NCBI GenBank assembly: GCA_009982845.1
Contig: JAADKB010000008.1
Location: forward strand, 930,001-994,000
DNA from: Delphinella strobiligena
Taxonomy: Eukaryota; Ascomycota; Dothideomycetes; Dothideales; Dothioraceae
Direction: 5' to 3'
Length of the DNA stretch: 64,000 bases
The notes beneath the pieces were generated by a model. It was not told the origin of the DNA, made no database searches, and worked only from the letters and a program-made list of their open reading frames with translations. Both the position numbers and the translations under genes were made by a program. Within the stretch, counting starts at the first letter, position 1; the number at the start of each line of letters is the position of its first letter. Positions 54,242-64,000 of the stretch are shown here, piece by piece.

Positions 54242-55245
54242 CTACTGTCTCTGGAAAGTCACTCTGATGGAGCTGTCTCCCAGCGTCATACCGGCAGTCG
54301 CCTCCTTTGCGCTGATAGCGCCCTCTTCTGCTTCCTGTGCCATGTTGTCAGCGCCGCAATTGACTGTCATTTACAAAAAGAGGAACTCACATATTCAACG
54401 AATGCGATGCCCTTGCGTCCAGGCACGGTACGCACTTCCCTGAAGCCTGCAAAGCGAGAAAAGATAGCTGTGAGTGCATCGACACCGTAGTCGTCTGGTA
54501 CCTGGCGGATGAATAGAATCTTGTTTGGAGGAAGGTATTCGTCTGGTACCACTCCTGCACCCATACCAGCAGCACCCTTGAGACCAGCTCCACGTGCGGC
54601 CTTTGGAGCACGTCCGGCACCCGCATCAGGCTCTGGTGCGCCTGGTGGAGGTCGCTTGAGGTTCTTGGCTGCCTCGGCTGCCTCGACGGCTTGCTTGCGC
54701 TCTGAAAATATGTTAGTTGCCGCTTTTCTCTGACATCCAGCCCATGGTCGATGGTTGCCAACCTTTCTCAGCCTTGCGATGGCGCTTGTGCAGCTCATAT
54801 TCCTCCTCATTGCCTTCTCTTTTCACCGTGGCGTCACTCCTGGTCTTTGCAAAGTCGAGCGACATTTGCTTGCCGAAAAGTTCGAATCCGTTGACCTCGT
54901 CGATGGCATTCTCTGCACTCTCCACCGAATCGAATACGATGAAAGCCTGACCTCTGCGCCTCAAGCTACGCTTTGCGACAATGTCCAGAATGTTGCCATA
55001 CTCGGAGAAGATCTCGCGCAAGGCCTCGATCAGAGCGGGAATCTTGATGCTCTCTTCGAGGTTTCTGGCCTGAGGGATCGTGTGTCAGTTGCACAACAAT
55101 TGCGTGAAACATATCAAATATTGCAGTTTTTCTCACGTAGACGCTGTTACGATAGTCAGTAAGGAGGACGCTTTGCGCTCTGTTCGTACGATGTGCAATG
55201 TACGAACGTTGCGTTTGGCGCACTTCCTGCATCAGTGCTTGCCAT
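54242..55245 (-). CDS. U1 small nuclear ribonucleoprotein A (two-RRM, U1A/U2B'' family)
   Basis: Spliceosomal RNA-binding protein of the U1 snRNP. The five-exon model (55245-55208, 55143-55137, 55069-54763, 54701-54391, 54334-54242) gives 251 residues with all phases correct. Exon 2 is only 7 nt (CGTCTAC) and restores the family motif NATVY before ARNLEESIKIPALIEAL. RRM1 has RNP1-like RRRGQAFIVFDSVESAENAI. An Ala/Gly-rich linker and then RRM2 (NKILFIRQVPDDYGVDALTA, FREVRTVPGRKGIAFVEY, ATAGMTLGDSSIRVTFQRQ) follow. Two RRMs with this linker favour U1A (Mud1) over U2B'', although fungal genes are sometimes annotated as either. It is divergent from the MFS gene at 55735. Confidence 0.88.
55137..55143 (-). 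other. 7-nt microexon of U1A
   Basis: Flanked by acceptor AACAG (branch TACTGAC upstream) and donor GTGAGA. Skipping it would shift the frame and remove the conserved TVY strand of RRM1. Confidence 0.7.
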
Positions 55246-55734
55246 ATTTGATGTGTCTTGCTATACGCAATATTTTATAGTGTACTATAACTTTGCTAGG
55301 CTTTGAGCCCGGGTTGTTGGACAACGTGTGGTGGGTACTGTGATGTGGACAGTCTTGAAGACAAAGGGAAGCTATCGTACCTTATGTCTGAGATCCGCTG
55401 GATGCGGAAGCGCTCCGCTTATATAGGGCTGAATGCGGTTGCATTCACACGTTCTCGAAACCACCGAGATCACTTCTTCGGTTCAAGTCACCTCGATGCA
55501 GTGCACATGTGCGATAGGCCCAGAGAAATCTCAAGACTGATGCGATTATCATTCACTATGAAACATGTATGAACTCATACTGTAGGTCTAATTGTAATAA
55601 TGGTTTCGGTGACTCGGCTCGTGCAACAGTGGGAAGCCAGAACGATGACCTCACCACGACTCTGGTCCACAACCTTCCACTCTTCCCTTCCACTCCAGTC
55701 TTTGAGCACATCAAGCATAGCACAAGCAGGCAAC
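55246..55734. promoter_or_regulatory. Shared divergent promoter region, U1A / MFS
   Basis: 489 bp between divergent starts. Only short frames; nothing else recognised. Confidence 0.4.
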
Positions 55735-57395
55735 ATGCCTCCCAGCACGCTGAAAAAGCTCACAAGCACTCTTCAGCTCAGTCGGGACTACTCTGTCGTC
55801 CCAGCCGGCTTGAGATGGAGATCTAACACTTTCTTTATCATTTCCACAGTCGGCGTAGGTCTTTTTACAGATTTGTTCTTGTATGGTCTTGTGGGTGAGT
55901 TATCATTACTCTAGTGTCTTTGTTGAGTATGAGAATGACATTACAAAGTTCCCATCCTGCCCTTCATGCTCGAAGAACGAGTCGACTTGCCCAAGGATCA
56001 GGTTCAAAGTGCTGTTGCAGGCCTTCTCGCCTCTTATGCTGGAGCGTCTGTAGTGTTCTCGCCCATTGCTGGTATCCTGGCAGACAAAACTAGTACCCGA
56101 CAAGGCCCTTTCCTTCTCGGGTTAACGGCTCTACTTCTGGCTACGATACTACTGTTCAGCGGGTCGAGTCTGCACGTACTGATCATTGCAAGAGTCCTTC
56201 AAGGAATCAGTGCCGCAGTAGTATGGTAATGATATCACCAGCCTTGAACCAGGAAAGCTCCATACAATGCTAACACCAATATCAGGACCATCGGTCTCGC
56301 TCTATGTTTGGAGACGGTAGGCCCCGCGAACCTTGGTAAGACCATAGGATCAAATCTTCAGTTTCACCAGCGTGGGCAACTTAGCAGCACCTCTGCTTGG
56401 AGGAGTACTCTACGAGAAAGCCGGTTATGTTGGAGTCTTCGGTATTGGATTCGCTGTCCTTGCCCTGGATTTCATCATGCGAGTCTTGGTGTAATTGATA
56501 TCTGATCATACGCGACGTACCCATCACTGACTCAAAGCTAGGATTGAGAAGAAAGTGGCTCGCAGATACCATGCTGAAGACCCATCTCAAGTCAACGACC
56601 TAGAAACTACCCCAGGCAACCGTAATTCCGATGAAGAAGAAGGCAACCACGACTCCTCCAACGACGAAGAATCACCTCTCCTCGGTAAAAAGGAGAATCG
56701 CGATCGCTACAAGCTCTCAAAAGACCAACATTGGATCTGCCGAAAAGTACCTATCCTTCCCTGCCTGAAGGATCCCGGCCTATTGACAGCCCTCCTCGTC
56801 GCTTTCATCCAAGCCGTGATCCTCGGTAGCTTAGACGCAACAATCCCAAACGTAGCACAAGAACTCTTCGACTTCGGGCCACTGAAATCAGGCGTCCTAT
56901 TCCTCCCCCTCGGCGCCTTGGACCTCTTCCTCGGTCCAATCGCAGGATGGGCAGTCGACCGCTACGGAACCAAACCAGCGGCCGTAGGCGGCTATGCCTA
57001 TCTCACCCCCGTGCTGATTCTTCTACGCCTTCCCCACGCCGGCGGGACAAAGCAGGTGGTTCTCTACGGTGCACTCCTCGCTCTGCGGTGCCGGACTGGC
57101 CGTCATCGGAGCACCATCAATCGTCGAAGCGGGATCGATAGTGCAAAACTACTTTGAAGCGAACCCAGACTTCTTTGGCGAAGAAGGACCGTATGCGCAA
57201 TTGTATGGCTTGAACTCGATGGTCTTCAGTGCTGGTCTTACGGTGGGCCCGGAATTGGCTGGTGAGCTGAAACAATCTATTGGTTATGGTAATGCCAATC
57301 TGGTCCTGGGCATCGTTTGCGCTATCACGAGCGTGTTGTGCTTCTTTTACATTGGTGGGAAACCTCGAATGCCCAAGTTCGGGACGAGGTTATGA
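55735..57395 (+). CDS. Frameshifted MFS transporter (vesicular-amine-transporter-like), possible pseudogene
   Basis: The sequence shows a 12-TM MFS protein of the drug/amine antiporter type: FTDLFLYGLVVPILPFML, VVFSPIAGILADKTSTRQGP, GPANLGKTIGS, LFLGPIAGWAVDRYGTKPA, ALVAFIQAVILGSLDATIP in outline, and C-terminal GPYAQLYGLNSMVFSAGLTV. Exons 55735-55894, 55949-56225, 56286-56490 and 56542-57395 have normal GT-AG junctions. Two indels break the frame: an extra A in the run at 56352-56354, after which the downstream frame reads conserved FTSVGNLAAPLLGG, and a missing base near 57083-57088, after which CGAGLAVIGAPSIVEAG is one frame off. Introns cannot repair either one. This is a recent pseudogene, a pair of assembly errors, or a gene needing unusual decoding. 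Substrate unknown. Confidence 0.75.
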
Positions 57396-57756
57396 ACCGA
57401 ATTTCGCTATACAGTCATTGCATCATAGATCATACTCATGGTTTGGACGTCCAATGCTACGGTCTTCTCAGAACCTCAGGTACGGACTCTGAAGGCTCGT
57501 ATGGTATGCTCGACAGACATTGAGGGATGTGACAAGATTCGCGGCAGCCTTGCTATTCATCTCCTAAAATCCAGTGCGCCCAAGAGAGCCATACTAGAGG
57601 ATCGCTGACGGCCGATCGCTTTCATTAACATTACTGCGGCTCGATTATAAAAGCGCGCTACATCGAGCAGGGCATACACGCGTAGAAGTCGAGAAACCGC
57701 TATCTGCCCTTTCATTATCATTCCACCGCAGGGGGCCTTCGTCCGCAATAACCACA
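57396..57756. other. Spacer between convergent genes
   Basis: 361 bp between the stops of the MFS gene and the thaumatin-like gene; no feature recognised. Confidence 0.4.
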
Positions 57757-58959
57757 TCAACCATACAGAACCATCAAGACAGCCAGAAAAGTGACCGCTG
57801 AGAGACACCATCCTCGAGCATCAAGAGTCGGGCTGGCTACGCTCGAAGCTGTAGCATTTGAGCCGCCTGAGCCAGAGACGGATCCCGATGAGGCCAGCTG
57901 ATTGAGCTGAGATTTCTTGGTGGCGAGAATGGTTGTACTCCTGCCGCCAGGGCAGAAGATGACTTCAAACCCAGCGCCAGCAGGGATTATGAAGGTTGAA
58001 GTTTGATCATCGTAAGCATAGCTGTAAGCATCGGGACACACTTTCTTGGCAGCTGTGCTGTAGTAATTGCTCGAGCATGCGCTGGGACTGTCGTATTTAC
58101 CGGTGCAGCAATATTGATCCGTATTGTACTTTTGGCAAGCTGAAAGGCATGGATCAAAAGCAGGTCGCTGAATGTTGGTGTCAGGATAGGGATATACACC
58201 ATTTCCGGGTGCACTAGGGGGTTCTGTTTGAAGATCGAATGGACACCAGCTGGCGGCTTCAGTGGAACTGACCGAGCTGTCGAATGGAAGTGGATAAGAT
58301 GAGTTGGTTCCCAGAAATTCTTGCGACGAACTGCTGTACGGATCGTAGGGTGCTGCTGCAAGGTCGCCAACTGAGCCTACACACGAAGGACTCGTGAGAT
58401 TGGGAGGAATATCCTCTAACGAAGCATTGCCGTGAGGGACAAGAACGATTGCCATTGGAATGTTGTATCCATCAACCAGTGAGATATCAAAATAAGTCTG
58501 CCCATCTCCACCGTCGAGCGTGAATTCTGCGAGTGTCACCGGAACGTTACCCTGGGTCAAGATCAGCTCGAGTTTAGTTGTACACTCAAGAGCTCATACC
58601 GTTACCGAACAGCTGACTGCACCATTACAGTCACCCGTCTGACATGCTTTACCGCCACCACTGGAAGTTCCTTGACTGTTGAATGAGCAATTGGTCCTGC
58701 CCCAAACACGGCCCTGCCAATTTTCGGATACTGTTTGCGACTGGCTTGATCCTGGAGACAGCTGGAAGCCTGCGCTTGAAGGGCCAGTGCCAGCTTGGGT
58801 GATGAGACCAGGGTATATAGTTTCGGCGCATTGGTTTGATATGACCAGTGGAGTGTTTGCGCCTGCGTTCGCGCGTGGCATGACTTTCCTTTTCATATGG
58901 TGCAGTCCATTCGTTCCGGATGCGACAACCAGGATGAGAAGACTGTTATTGTGTCTCAT
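57757..58959 (-). CDS. GPI-anchored thaumatin-like protein
   Basis: Secreted protein of the thaumatin/PR-5 fold, a family that in plants and fungi can bind or cleave beta-glucans. The exons 58959-58600 and 58551-57757 join in phase to 384 residues. The hydrophobic N-terminus (NNSLLILVVASGTNG) is the signal peptide. Thaumatin features include NQCAETIYPGLI, GFQLSPGSSQSQTVSENW, GRVWGRTNCSF, CQTGDCNGAVSC, VTLAEFTLDGGDGQTYFDIS, DGYNIPMAIVL and the Cys-rich late part (CLSACQKYNTDQYCCTGKY, ACSSNYYSTAAKKVCPDAYS, YAYDDQTSTFI). Beyond the domain a Ser/Gly-rich stretch and a hydrophobic tail (LSAVTFLAVLMVLYG) suggest a GPI anchor. Glucan binding is inferred from the family. Confidence 0.88.
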
Positions 58960-59434
58960 TTTTCATGGAGTGTGTAACAATAGCTTAGGAATTGGCTTGG
59001 AATTGCCGAGCAATACAATACAGCCAGCCCCACAATGGACCTCAACAAGGGGAATCAATGGGCTATATTCGCGATGGCTAGAGATAGGTGAGAGGTTGAA
59101 GAAGGGGCAAGGCACGATACGATGGGGGAGAGGTCTACGGTGGCCACTGAGGTGACACTGATTTTGTATCAGAATGCTTCATCTTAGACAGTGCAAACAG
59201 GGAACTGCAGCATATGTCTGGTCACAGGGGAAGGAAGGCACCACTGAGGTGAAGGTGTTTAGGAATGTTTATTAAAATGACGTAGTTGCAGTCCTGTCTT
59301 GGTGCTTTCCCCGCGGTTCCTGGCGCTTAAGTCGATACCGGCGCGTAACTCTATGACACCTCCGGTGGCTTATCTTGCAGGCCTCATGGACAACGTCTAT
59401 TCATACCATAACAACGTCGAGAGAGAGTGAGAAG
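58960..59434. promoter_or_regulatory. Shared divergent promoter region, thaumatin-like / Xaa-Pro peptidase
   Basis: 475 bp between divergent starts; no specific element identified. Confidence 0.4.
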
Positions 59435-61315
59435 ATGCGTTCCAAGCCCTTTGACTTCGTGAATCAGCGAAGAGTCACAAACCAGATGACTGGCAATCGC
59501 CCGATGGCGTTACCCTTGAGCATGAACGTCAATATCAGCTCCTCCACAAATTTAGATAAGTATCCTGGTAAGCAACCAATCGTTGTTGTCATTTCCGACG
59601 AGCGCCAATACTTCCGTAGCGAAACAGCATGCTGCTCGAGTGGCGAATGCTCTAGACGCGAAGCACGGATTGATCTATCTGCCTGGAGAGACTACCATCA
59701 ATTATCCTGATAGCGATCAGCCGCAGCCGTTCAGACAGCTTCGCTATTTTCTTTACTTGAGTGGGTAGGTCAATATTTTATCCTATTTCCAGTACTGTGT
59801 TATATATGGGCTTTTCGCGCCAGTCCAAAGTCCTTCCGAGTCGTACTATAGTGGGGTATTAATAATGCATGATCTCAGCTAACGATGGTAGCGTTGATGA
59901 GACCGACTGCCACTTGACGTACGAAATCGACTCGGATCGCCTGACTATATGGCTCCCTGCAATTAATCCGAGAACGGTAGTATGGGTCGGCCGGGGCTCA
60001 ACAACCGAAGAAGCCCTCGAGAAGTATGATGTTGACGACGCCCGGTACACGCCAACCTTGGAACACTTTTTAGAATCTTGGGCCATAAATGGGAAAGGAA
60101 AGGTATATGTGTTACATCCAGATACTCCAGTCCCAAAAGCTCTCTCATCTTGGCTGAACACGAAGGATCTTCAACCAGCCATTGACCGTTGCCGAGTGAT
60201 CAAAGACTCTCACGAAATTGCCTTGATCAGAGAAGCCAACAGCATTAGCACCCTCGCCCACGAAGCAGTCCTCAGGAACCTGTTATCTTTCAAGAACGAA
60301 AGTCAAGTAGAAGCCACATTCCTAGACGTTTCCGTGACCCACGGAGCTAAGAATCAATCATATGGTATAATTGCTGGATCTGGCCCAAATGCTGCCATCT
60401 TGCACTACCAAGCCAATGACGCAGACTTCGGAGATAGCCAGCTCATGTGTCTGGATGCTGGTGCCGAATGGAAATCGTACTCCAGCGACGTCACCAGAAC
60501 ATTTCCTCTCCGTGGCTACTGGCCAACTAAAGAATCCAAGGAGATATACGACGTCGTTCAGGAAATGCAGACAAGATGTATTGAAAACCTGAAGCCTGGG
60601 AAGCATTTCGTTGAAAATCAGTATCTCGCTCATTGCGTAGCTATAGAGGGCCTGCTCAAGCTCGGCATTCTTCACAACGGCACGCTCAAGGAAATTTATG
60701 AAGCAGGGACCTCGCGAGCGTTCTTCCCTCACGGTCTTGGACATCATGTTGGACTAGAGGTCCACGATGTTTCACCGCCTATCCCACCTTCGCGGAAAGA
60801 CTCATTGGAGTCTAGCGTGGAAACATGCAACATAGAGGTAGGCAGTCGCCGATTCATCATCGATCCCCTTTGCTAATCAAACGCAGTTGCACAGCTATCT
60901 TCCAGGCATCTCCACGGGCAAACACCTCGCGCAAGTCTCGTCTCATCTTTCCGATGCAGAGATCTGCAGGTCACCATGCCAGACCAGCAGCCAAGCGTTA
61001 GAGGCAGGCATGATCATCACAGTAGAACCAGGAATGTGAGTATCACATTTCATCCACCACCGCGACAGCAAAAGTCCGATCAAATCCTGAACTGACAAAA
61101 CTCCAAGCTACTTCAACAAATATGCTCTCGACAGTCTATACTATCCCTCCCCAGTCCACTCCAAATACATCAACAAGGAAGTCGTCGAACGGTACATGGG
61201 TGTCGGCGGCGTCCGTATCGAGGATGATATCCTCATCACCCCTCGAGGCTATGAATTTGTTTCGACGACCGCAAAGGGCGAGCAAGCATTGAAGATTATA
61301 CGAGGCGAGGCATAA
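59435..61315 (+). CDS. Xaa-Pro aminopeptidase/prolidase (M24B, PepP-like)
   Basis: Metallopeptidase of family M24B that removes N-terminal residues before proline or splits Xaa-Pro dipeptides. The exons 59435-59567, 59620-59764, 59892-60837, 60887-61035 and 61108-61315 join in phase to 526 residues. The N-terminal domain includes PFRQLRYFLYLSG (end of exon 2) and INPRTVVWVGRG. The pita-bread catalytic domain carries the dinuclear metal ligands: Asp in MCLDAGAEW, Asp in SSDVTRTFP, His in FPHGLGHHVGLEVHD, Glu in IITVEPGIYF and Glu in GGVRIEDDIL. An alternative start at 59504 (MALPLSMNV) would match homologues more closely, because the first ~23 residues look non-conserved. For the second intron the acceptor at 59891, just after the CTAAC element, is the only one that avoids a stop and restores LSGVDETDCHLTYEI. 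Confidence 0.9.
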
Positions 61316-62198
61316 GGGTCCGCATGTGATGGTGGTTGCGGACACGGCAGGCGGTGCAAGGGGGGCGACCCTGGCCAAGTCGAATGAATAGATCAATTCG
61401 TCTCGCGACTGACATTTTGCGCAAATTGCAAATACCGCTGAACTAGATATCTGCCACGGCTCGCTCTCGCGTGACTCAGCCGGTATTCGAGCTCAGCGTC
61501 GTGGGGATATAACTGGTTATTGTGTCGGTGATCGAGCTTGGTCACTTCAGTTATATGATGTTTTCCAAACGTAACGACTGGAGAAGAAATAGATTATGTA
61601 GGCATATCGGTAGCAGTGAAGGGCTGGTTTAAGATATGCTGGACTGTAGAAGCGTATCAAGACTCCGGCGTGGTGATATGTGCGTCTCGTAGGTCTGAGT
61701 TAGTTGGATATTTGACTGGGAGGCTAGACAGACAGGGAGACAGACAGGGAGACGAACAGACAGACAGACAGACACATAGACAGAGAATGACCAGAATGAT
61801 AGAAGTAGAGTTCACGACAAGTAGTAAAGCTACGACTGGGTTGTGACTTGTGTCATTGACACGTTTCCATTATGATGAGGTATGTACAGCTGATCCAATA
61901 GAGATGACGTGAGTAAAGCCAAGGGAATGAAAGAAAGTAGTCAGCATCAGCAGTACTATTGTACCAAGCCTTCATAAGTTATTGCTATGTACGTTTCTTT
62001 GGACGAATCTAAAGACGCCTCCCACTCCCCGGAAATTAAAAGACCAACTCCTTGCAATGCCAACATGGTGTTGCTGCTTGTAGCATGAAAGCAGCATATG
62101 TAATAAAAGGGGCATCGGCTATGTGAGCAATGTCTCAAGGGTATCTTCAAGTTCGTTAATGCGGCTCATATGTGACGGCCTTTGTTGTTCATGGCGAA
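61316..62198. other. Spacer between convergent genes, with microsatellite
   Basis: 883 bp between two stop codons. It contains a (GACA)-type microsatellite (next entry). Otherwise nothing recognised. Confidence 0.5.
61727..61787. repeat. GACA-rich microsatellite
   Basis: About 60 bp made of gaca/gacagg-type units (gacagacagggagacagaca and further gacagaca copies), slightly imperfect. Likely length-variable between strains. Confidence 0.85.
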
Positions 62199-63235
62199 TT
62201 ACCAACGTCCCACTGCGACGGGGACGTCCTGTCCGTAGGTGCCCGTGAGAATCTGCTGTCTAATTGCAGCTCGCTCATCCATGACGGCAGGGGCAGGAGA
62301 TGGAGCGGCAGAATTACCAGGCCAACCGACGCTCGCCCTCAGCTCTTGAACGGCGTCCTGCATCTTTCCACCAGATTCTTCATTGTGCTTCATCAATTTC
62401 TGATCCCATCCTCCAAAATGCAGGTGGAAGCCTCCACCACGTTTTGCGCCTTCATGAATAGCCAGAGCCCATGCGTGAGAAAGTTCTTCGTAAGCTTCGT
62501 GCTTGGGACGATTGTGCTGGAATGTATCCCAGTCGGGAATGCCGTGAATTATCTGAGTGACGGCGTCGAGGTACGCCATGGACACGGTGGGTTGAGGTTC
62601 GTTAGGTGGAAGGAAATGCGGGGTGAAGTCTCTCAAGGCCTCGATGAGTTGCATCATGGGTCCTCGAACGCGGTTGTAAGTGTAGTCGGAAGAAGGACGG
62701 TTGCCAAAAGGAAAGGCTTGCTCAAAGGAAGTTTCGTATCTGTGTAAGACGGCCAGGGTAGATTCGACGCTTGGCCTAGGGGCCTTGGTGACGACCTCAT
62801 GTGATATCGAAGGATTTTGGTCGCAGATGTTCTGAAGAAGGTTCCTCATGTCGTCGGCGGACAAGGTCTCGAGAAGACGTGGGAGGTCCAAGGGGCGACC
62901 GGCAGAAACGGCAGTGCGGGTTCGCTTGAAGGCCCGGTTTGCATGGGCATGAGGCAAAGAGCGCGACGATGAAGAGGGGGAGGCGGTTGGGGAGGCCGAC
63001 ATGCGTTCATCTTGGTCGTCGTCCGACGCCTTTCTCTTCCGCCCAGACATTCTCTCGCCGCCGAAACTATCTGCATTGTCATCCGTTAGCCATGTGTCGT
63101 ACCATTGAACACATGTCTGCCGTTGAGGACAGGACTGTGTGGCGGATGATAAATACCTGAGCGAGAGGGAGAGTGTCTAGGGGTGCCAAGGAGATGGGGA
63201 GCGAACAGAGGATTGTTGGAGATGACGGAGTTCAT
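62199..63235 (-). CDS. STS1: Nuclear proteasome tethering factor STS1/Cut8
   Basis: Anchors the 26S proteasome at the nucleus (Cut8 in fission yeast, Sts1 in budding yeast). The exons 63235-63157 and 63070-62199 join in phase to 316 residues. The short first exon gives MNSVISNNPLFAPHLLG. A basic nuclear signal (GRKRKAS, RAFKRTR) precedes the helical core: LPRLLETLSADDMRNLLQNI, YETSFEQAFPFGNRPSSDYT, YNRVRGPMMQLIEALRDFTP, YLDAVTQIIHGIPDWDTFQH and YEELSHAWALAIHEGAKRGG. The six-helix arrangement and length fit the family. It is followed upstream by MTR4 in the same orientation. Confidence 0.92.
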
Positions 63236-63808
63236 CGCGAGTGACTATGCTCGCCGCCTGTGACGCAGTGTAAGATGGTGGTAGGAAAGGAATTACTTTC
63301 ACCTCGTCCACCTCTTTGATGAACGTGGTTGAGTGGACGGCTGAAGGTGGGAGAGAGCAGGTGTTGTGGCCATGTGCGGTGAAAGAAGCCCAATCTTCAA
63401 GAACATGGACGAAAGAAGCTCGAGCCGCTCACCGACCACCGAGACCGCGGCATGTGTGGCTTTGCCCGTGCCCTTGGCACTGCATCACCGACCCTGACGA
63501 CCTTGGACCACAATAATAATGATTGCCATCTTTAACCATTTAATTAAAACACCATGTCACGTCAACTTCAAAGAGCTGTATGTTTCCACTGAAAGACATG
63601 ATCAACTGGGCTCAAGTCCCCTTCATACTCCTATACACACATCGCCTGCAGCAATGACGCTAGATGAAATGTTGGCAAGTCTCGTGCCACTTTCCCTTGT
63701 GACTACTGACTAGACCTCCTTATCTCAATGCTCTCCAAGGAACTCCGGACGCCGAAGCCAGCACTTTACCCATCCACCAAAACATTCCAATGCAGAACAC
63801 AGACCACC
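63236..63808. other. Intergenic, nothing recognised
   Basis: 573 bp between the STS1 start and the MTR4 stop. No coding frame is convincing. Confidence 0.4.
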
Positions 63809-64000
63809 TTACAGGTACAAAGACTGGGCCGCCACAATGTCCCTACGAACCTTGGTGAGCGCCACTTCGAACTTCTGTTCAAGCTCGTCACTTCCCATGA
63901 CCTTGGCTGCCTGTGCAATCTGTCGAATGAGCTCCTCAAGGCGTCTGAATAAGCGGATCAAACTGCCCTCGTAGACATCCGTCATCTTGCAGATCTCTGC
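63809..64000 (-). CDS. MTR4: ATP-dependent RNA helicase MTR4 (Dob1), C-terminal fragment
   Basis: Only the last 63 codons and the stop are inside the window; the gene continues past its right edge. The peptide AEICKMTDVYEGSLIRLFRR and the final VRRDIVAAQSLYL match the DSHCT domain of Mtr4, the exosome-cofactor helicase of the TRAMP complex in the nucleus. The related helicase Ski2 has the same fold but differs in the KMTDVYEGSLIR segment, so Mtr4 is preferred. Confidence 0.88.
   Translation of the reverse strand, partial: AEICKMTDVYEGSLIRLFRRLEELIRQIAQAAKVMGSDELEQKFEVALTKVRRDIVAAQSLYL

Noticed and set aside
56335..56362. 27-nt GTAAG...CAG stretch as an intron that might rescue the MFS frameshift
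   Set aside because: Too short for a spliceosomal intron, leads to a stop, and removes the conserved GKTIGS segment.
1..64000. Secondary-metabolite cluster, transposon, virus-derived or bacterial-type defence system
   Set aside because: No PKS/NRPS/terpene genes, transposase, integrase, viral gene or CRISPR array is visible; nearly all genes are housekeeping.

Overview
The window is nuclear DNA from a filamentous ascomycete (Pezizomycotina). Most genes are broken by short introns of about 45-130 bp with GT(A/G)AG-type donors and CTAAC/CTGAC-type branch sites. The gene content is typically fungal: GH72 glucanosyltransferase, GPI-anchored Ser/Thr-rich wall protein, Yvc1-type channel, Sts1/Cut8, Arb1. 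I could not fix the class (a Dothideomycete or Eurotiomycete is plausible). I see no gene cluster, operon, CRISPR array, rRNA or convincing tRNA. Coordinates below run from start codon to stop codon including introns, and exon joins were worked out by hand from splice motifs and reading phase.

Layout. 0.1-1.7 kb: an unrecognised protein (-), followed by a degenerate tandem repeat that looks like relic exons. 2.7-8.4 kb: an ER-type J-domain membrane protein (-), divergent from RNA polymerase I subunit RPA43 (+), then the ER Hsp70 LHS1 (-). 9.5-11.9 kb: a large repetitive GPI wall protein (-). 11.9-16.0 kb: a gene-poor stretch with small inverted repeats. 16-24.9 kb: an Asi-like RING membrane protein (-), divergent from the proteasome regulator PI31 (+), a GNAT acetyltransferase (+) and a Yvc1-like TRP channel (-). 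26-32.5 kb: GH72 glucanosyltransferase (-), quinone oxidoreductase (-), and a La-motif protein fused to the siRNA chaperone Arb1 (-). 33-42.2 kb: inositol polyphosphate kinase (+), CLP1 (+), TOM20 (-), EXO84 (+) and a nuclear protein rich in SUMO-acceptor motifs (+). 42.3-49.9 kb: FIG4 (-), GH125 exo-mannosidase (-) and an anion:cation symporter of the MFS (+). 50-57.4 kb: SYF1 (-), V-ATPase subunit D (+), U1A (-) and a frameshifted MFS transporter (+). 57.7-64 kb: GPI-anchored thaumatin-like protein (-), Xaa-Pro peptidase (+), STS1/Cut8 (-) and the C-terminus of the MTR4 helicase (-).

Most genes are housekeeping genes without a shared pathway. Loose themes are proteostasis (LHS1, J-protein, Asi-like ligase, PI31, STS1), RNA processing (CLP1, SYF1, U1A, MTR4, La-Arb1) and the cell surface (GH72, GPI wall protein, thaumatin-like protein, GH125). 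Many pairs are divergent and share 0.2-0.7 kb promoters.

The most unusual observation is the La-motif/Arb1 fusion, supported by a six-exon model in which every junction keeps phase. Next are the nuclear protein with about eleven SUMO-consensus sites, a 7-nt microexon in U1A, a GC-AG intron in the inositol kinase, two frameshifts in one MFS gene, and relic tandem exons near 2 kb.
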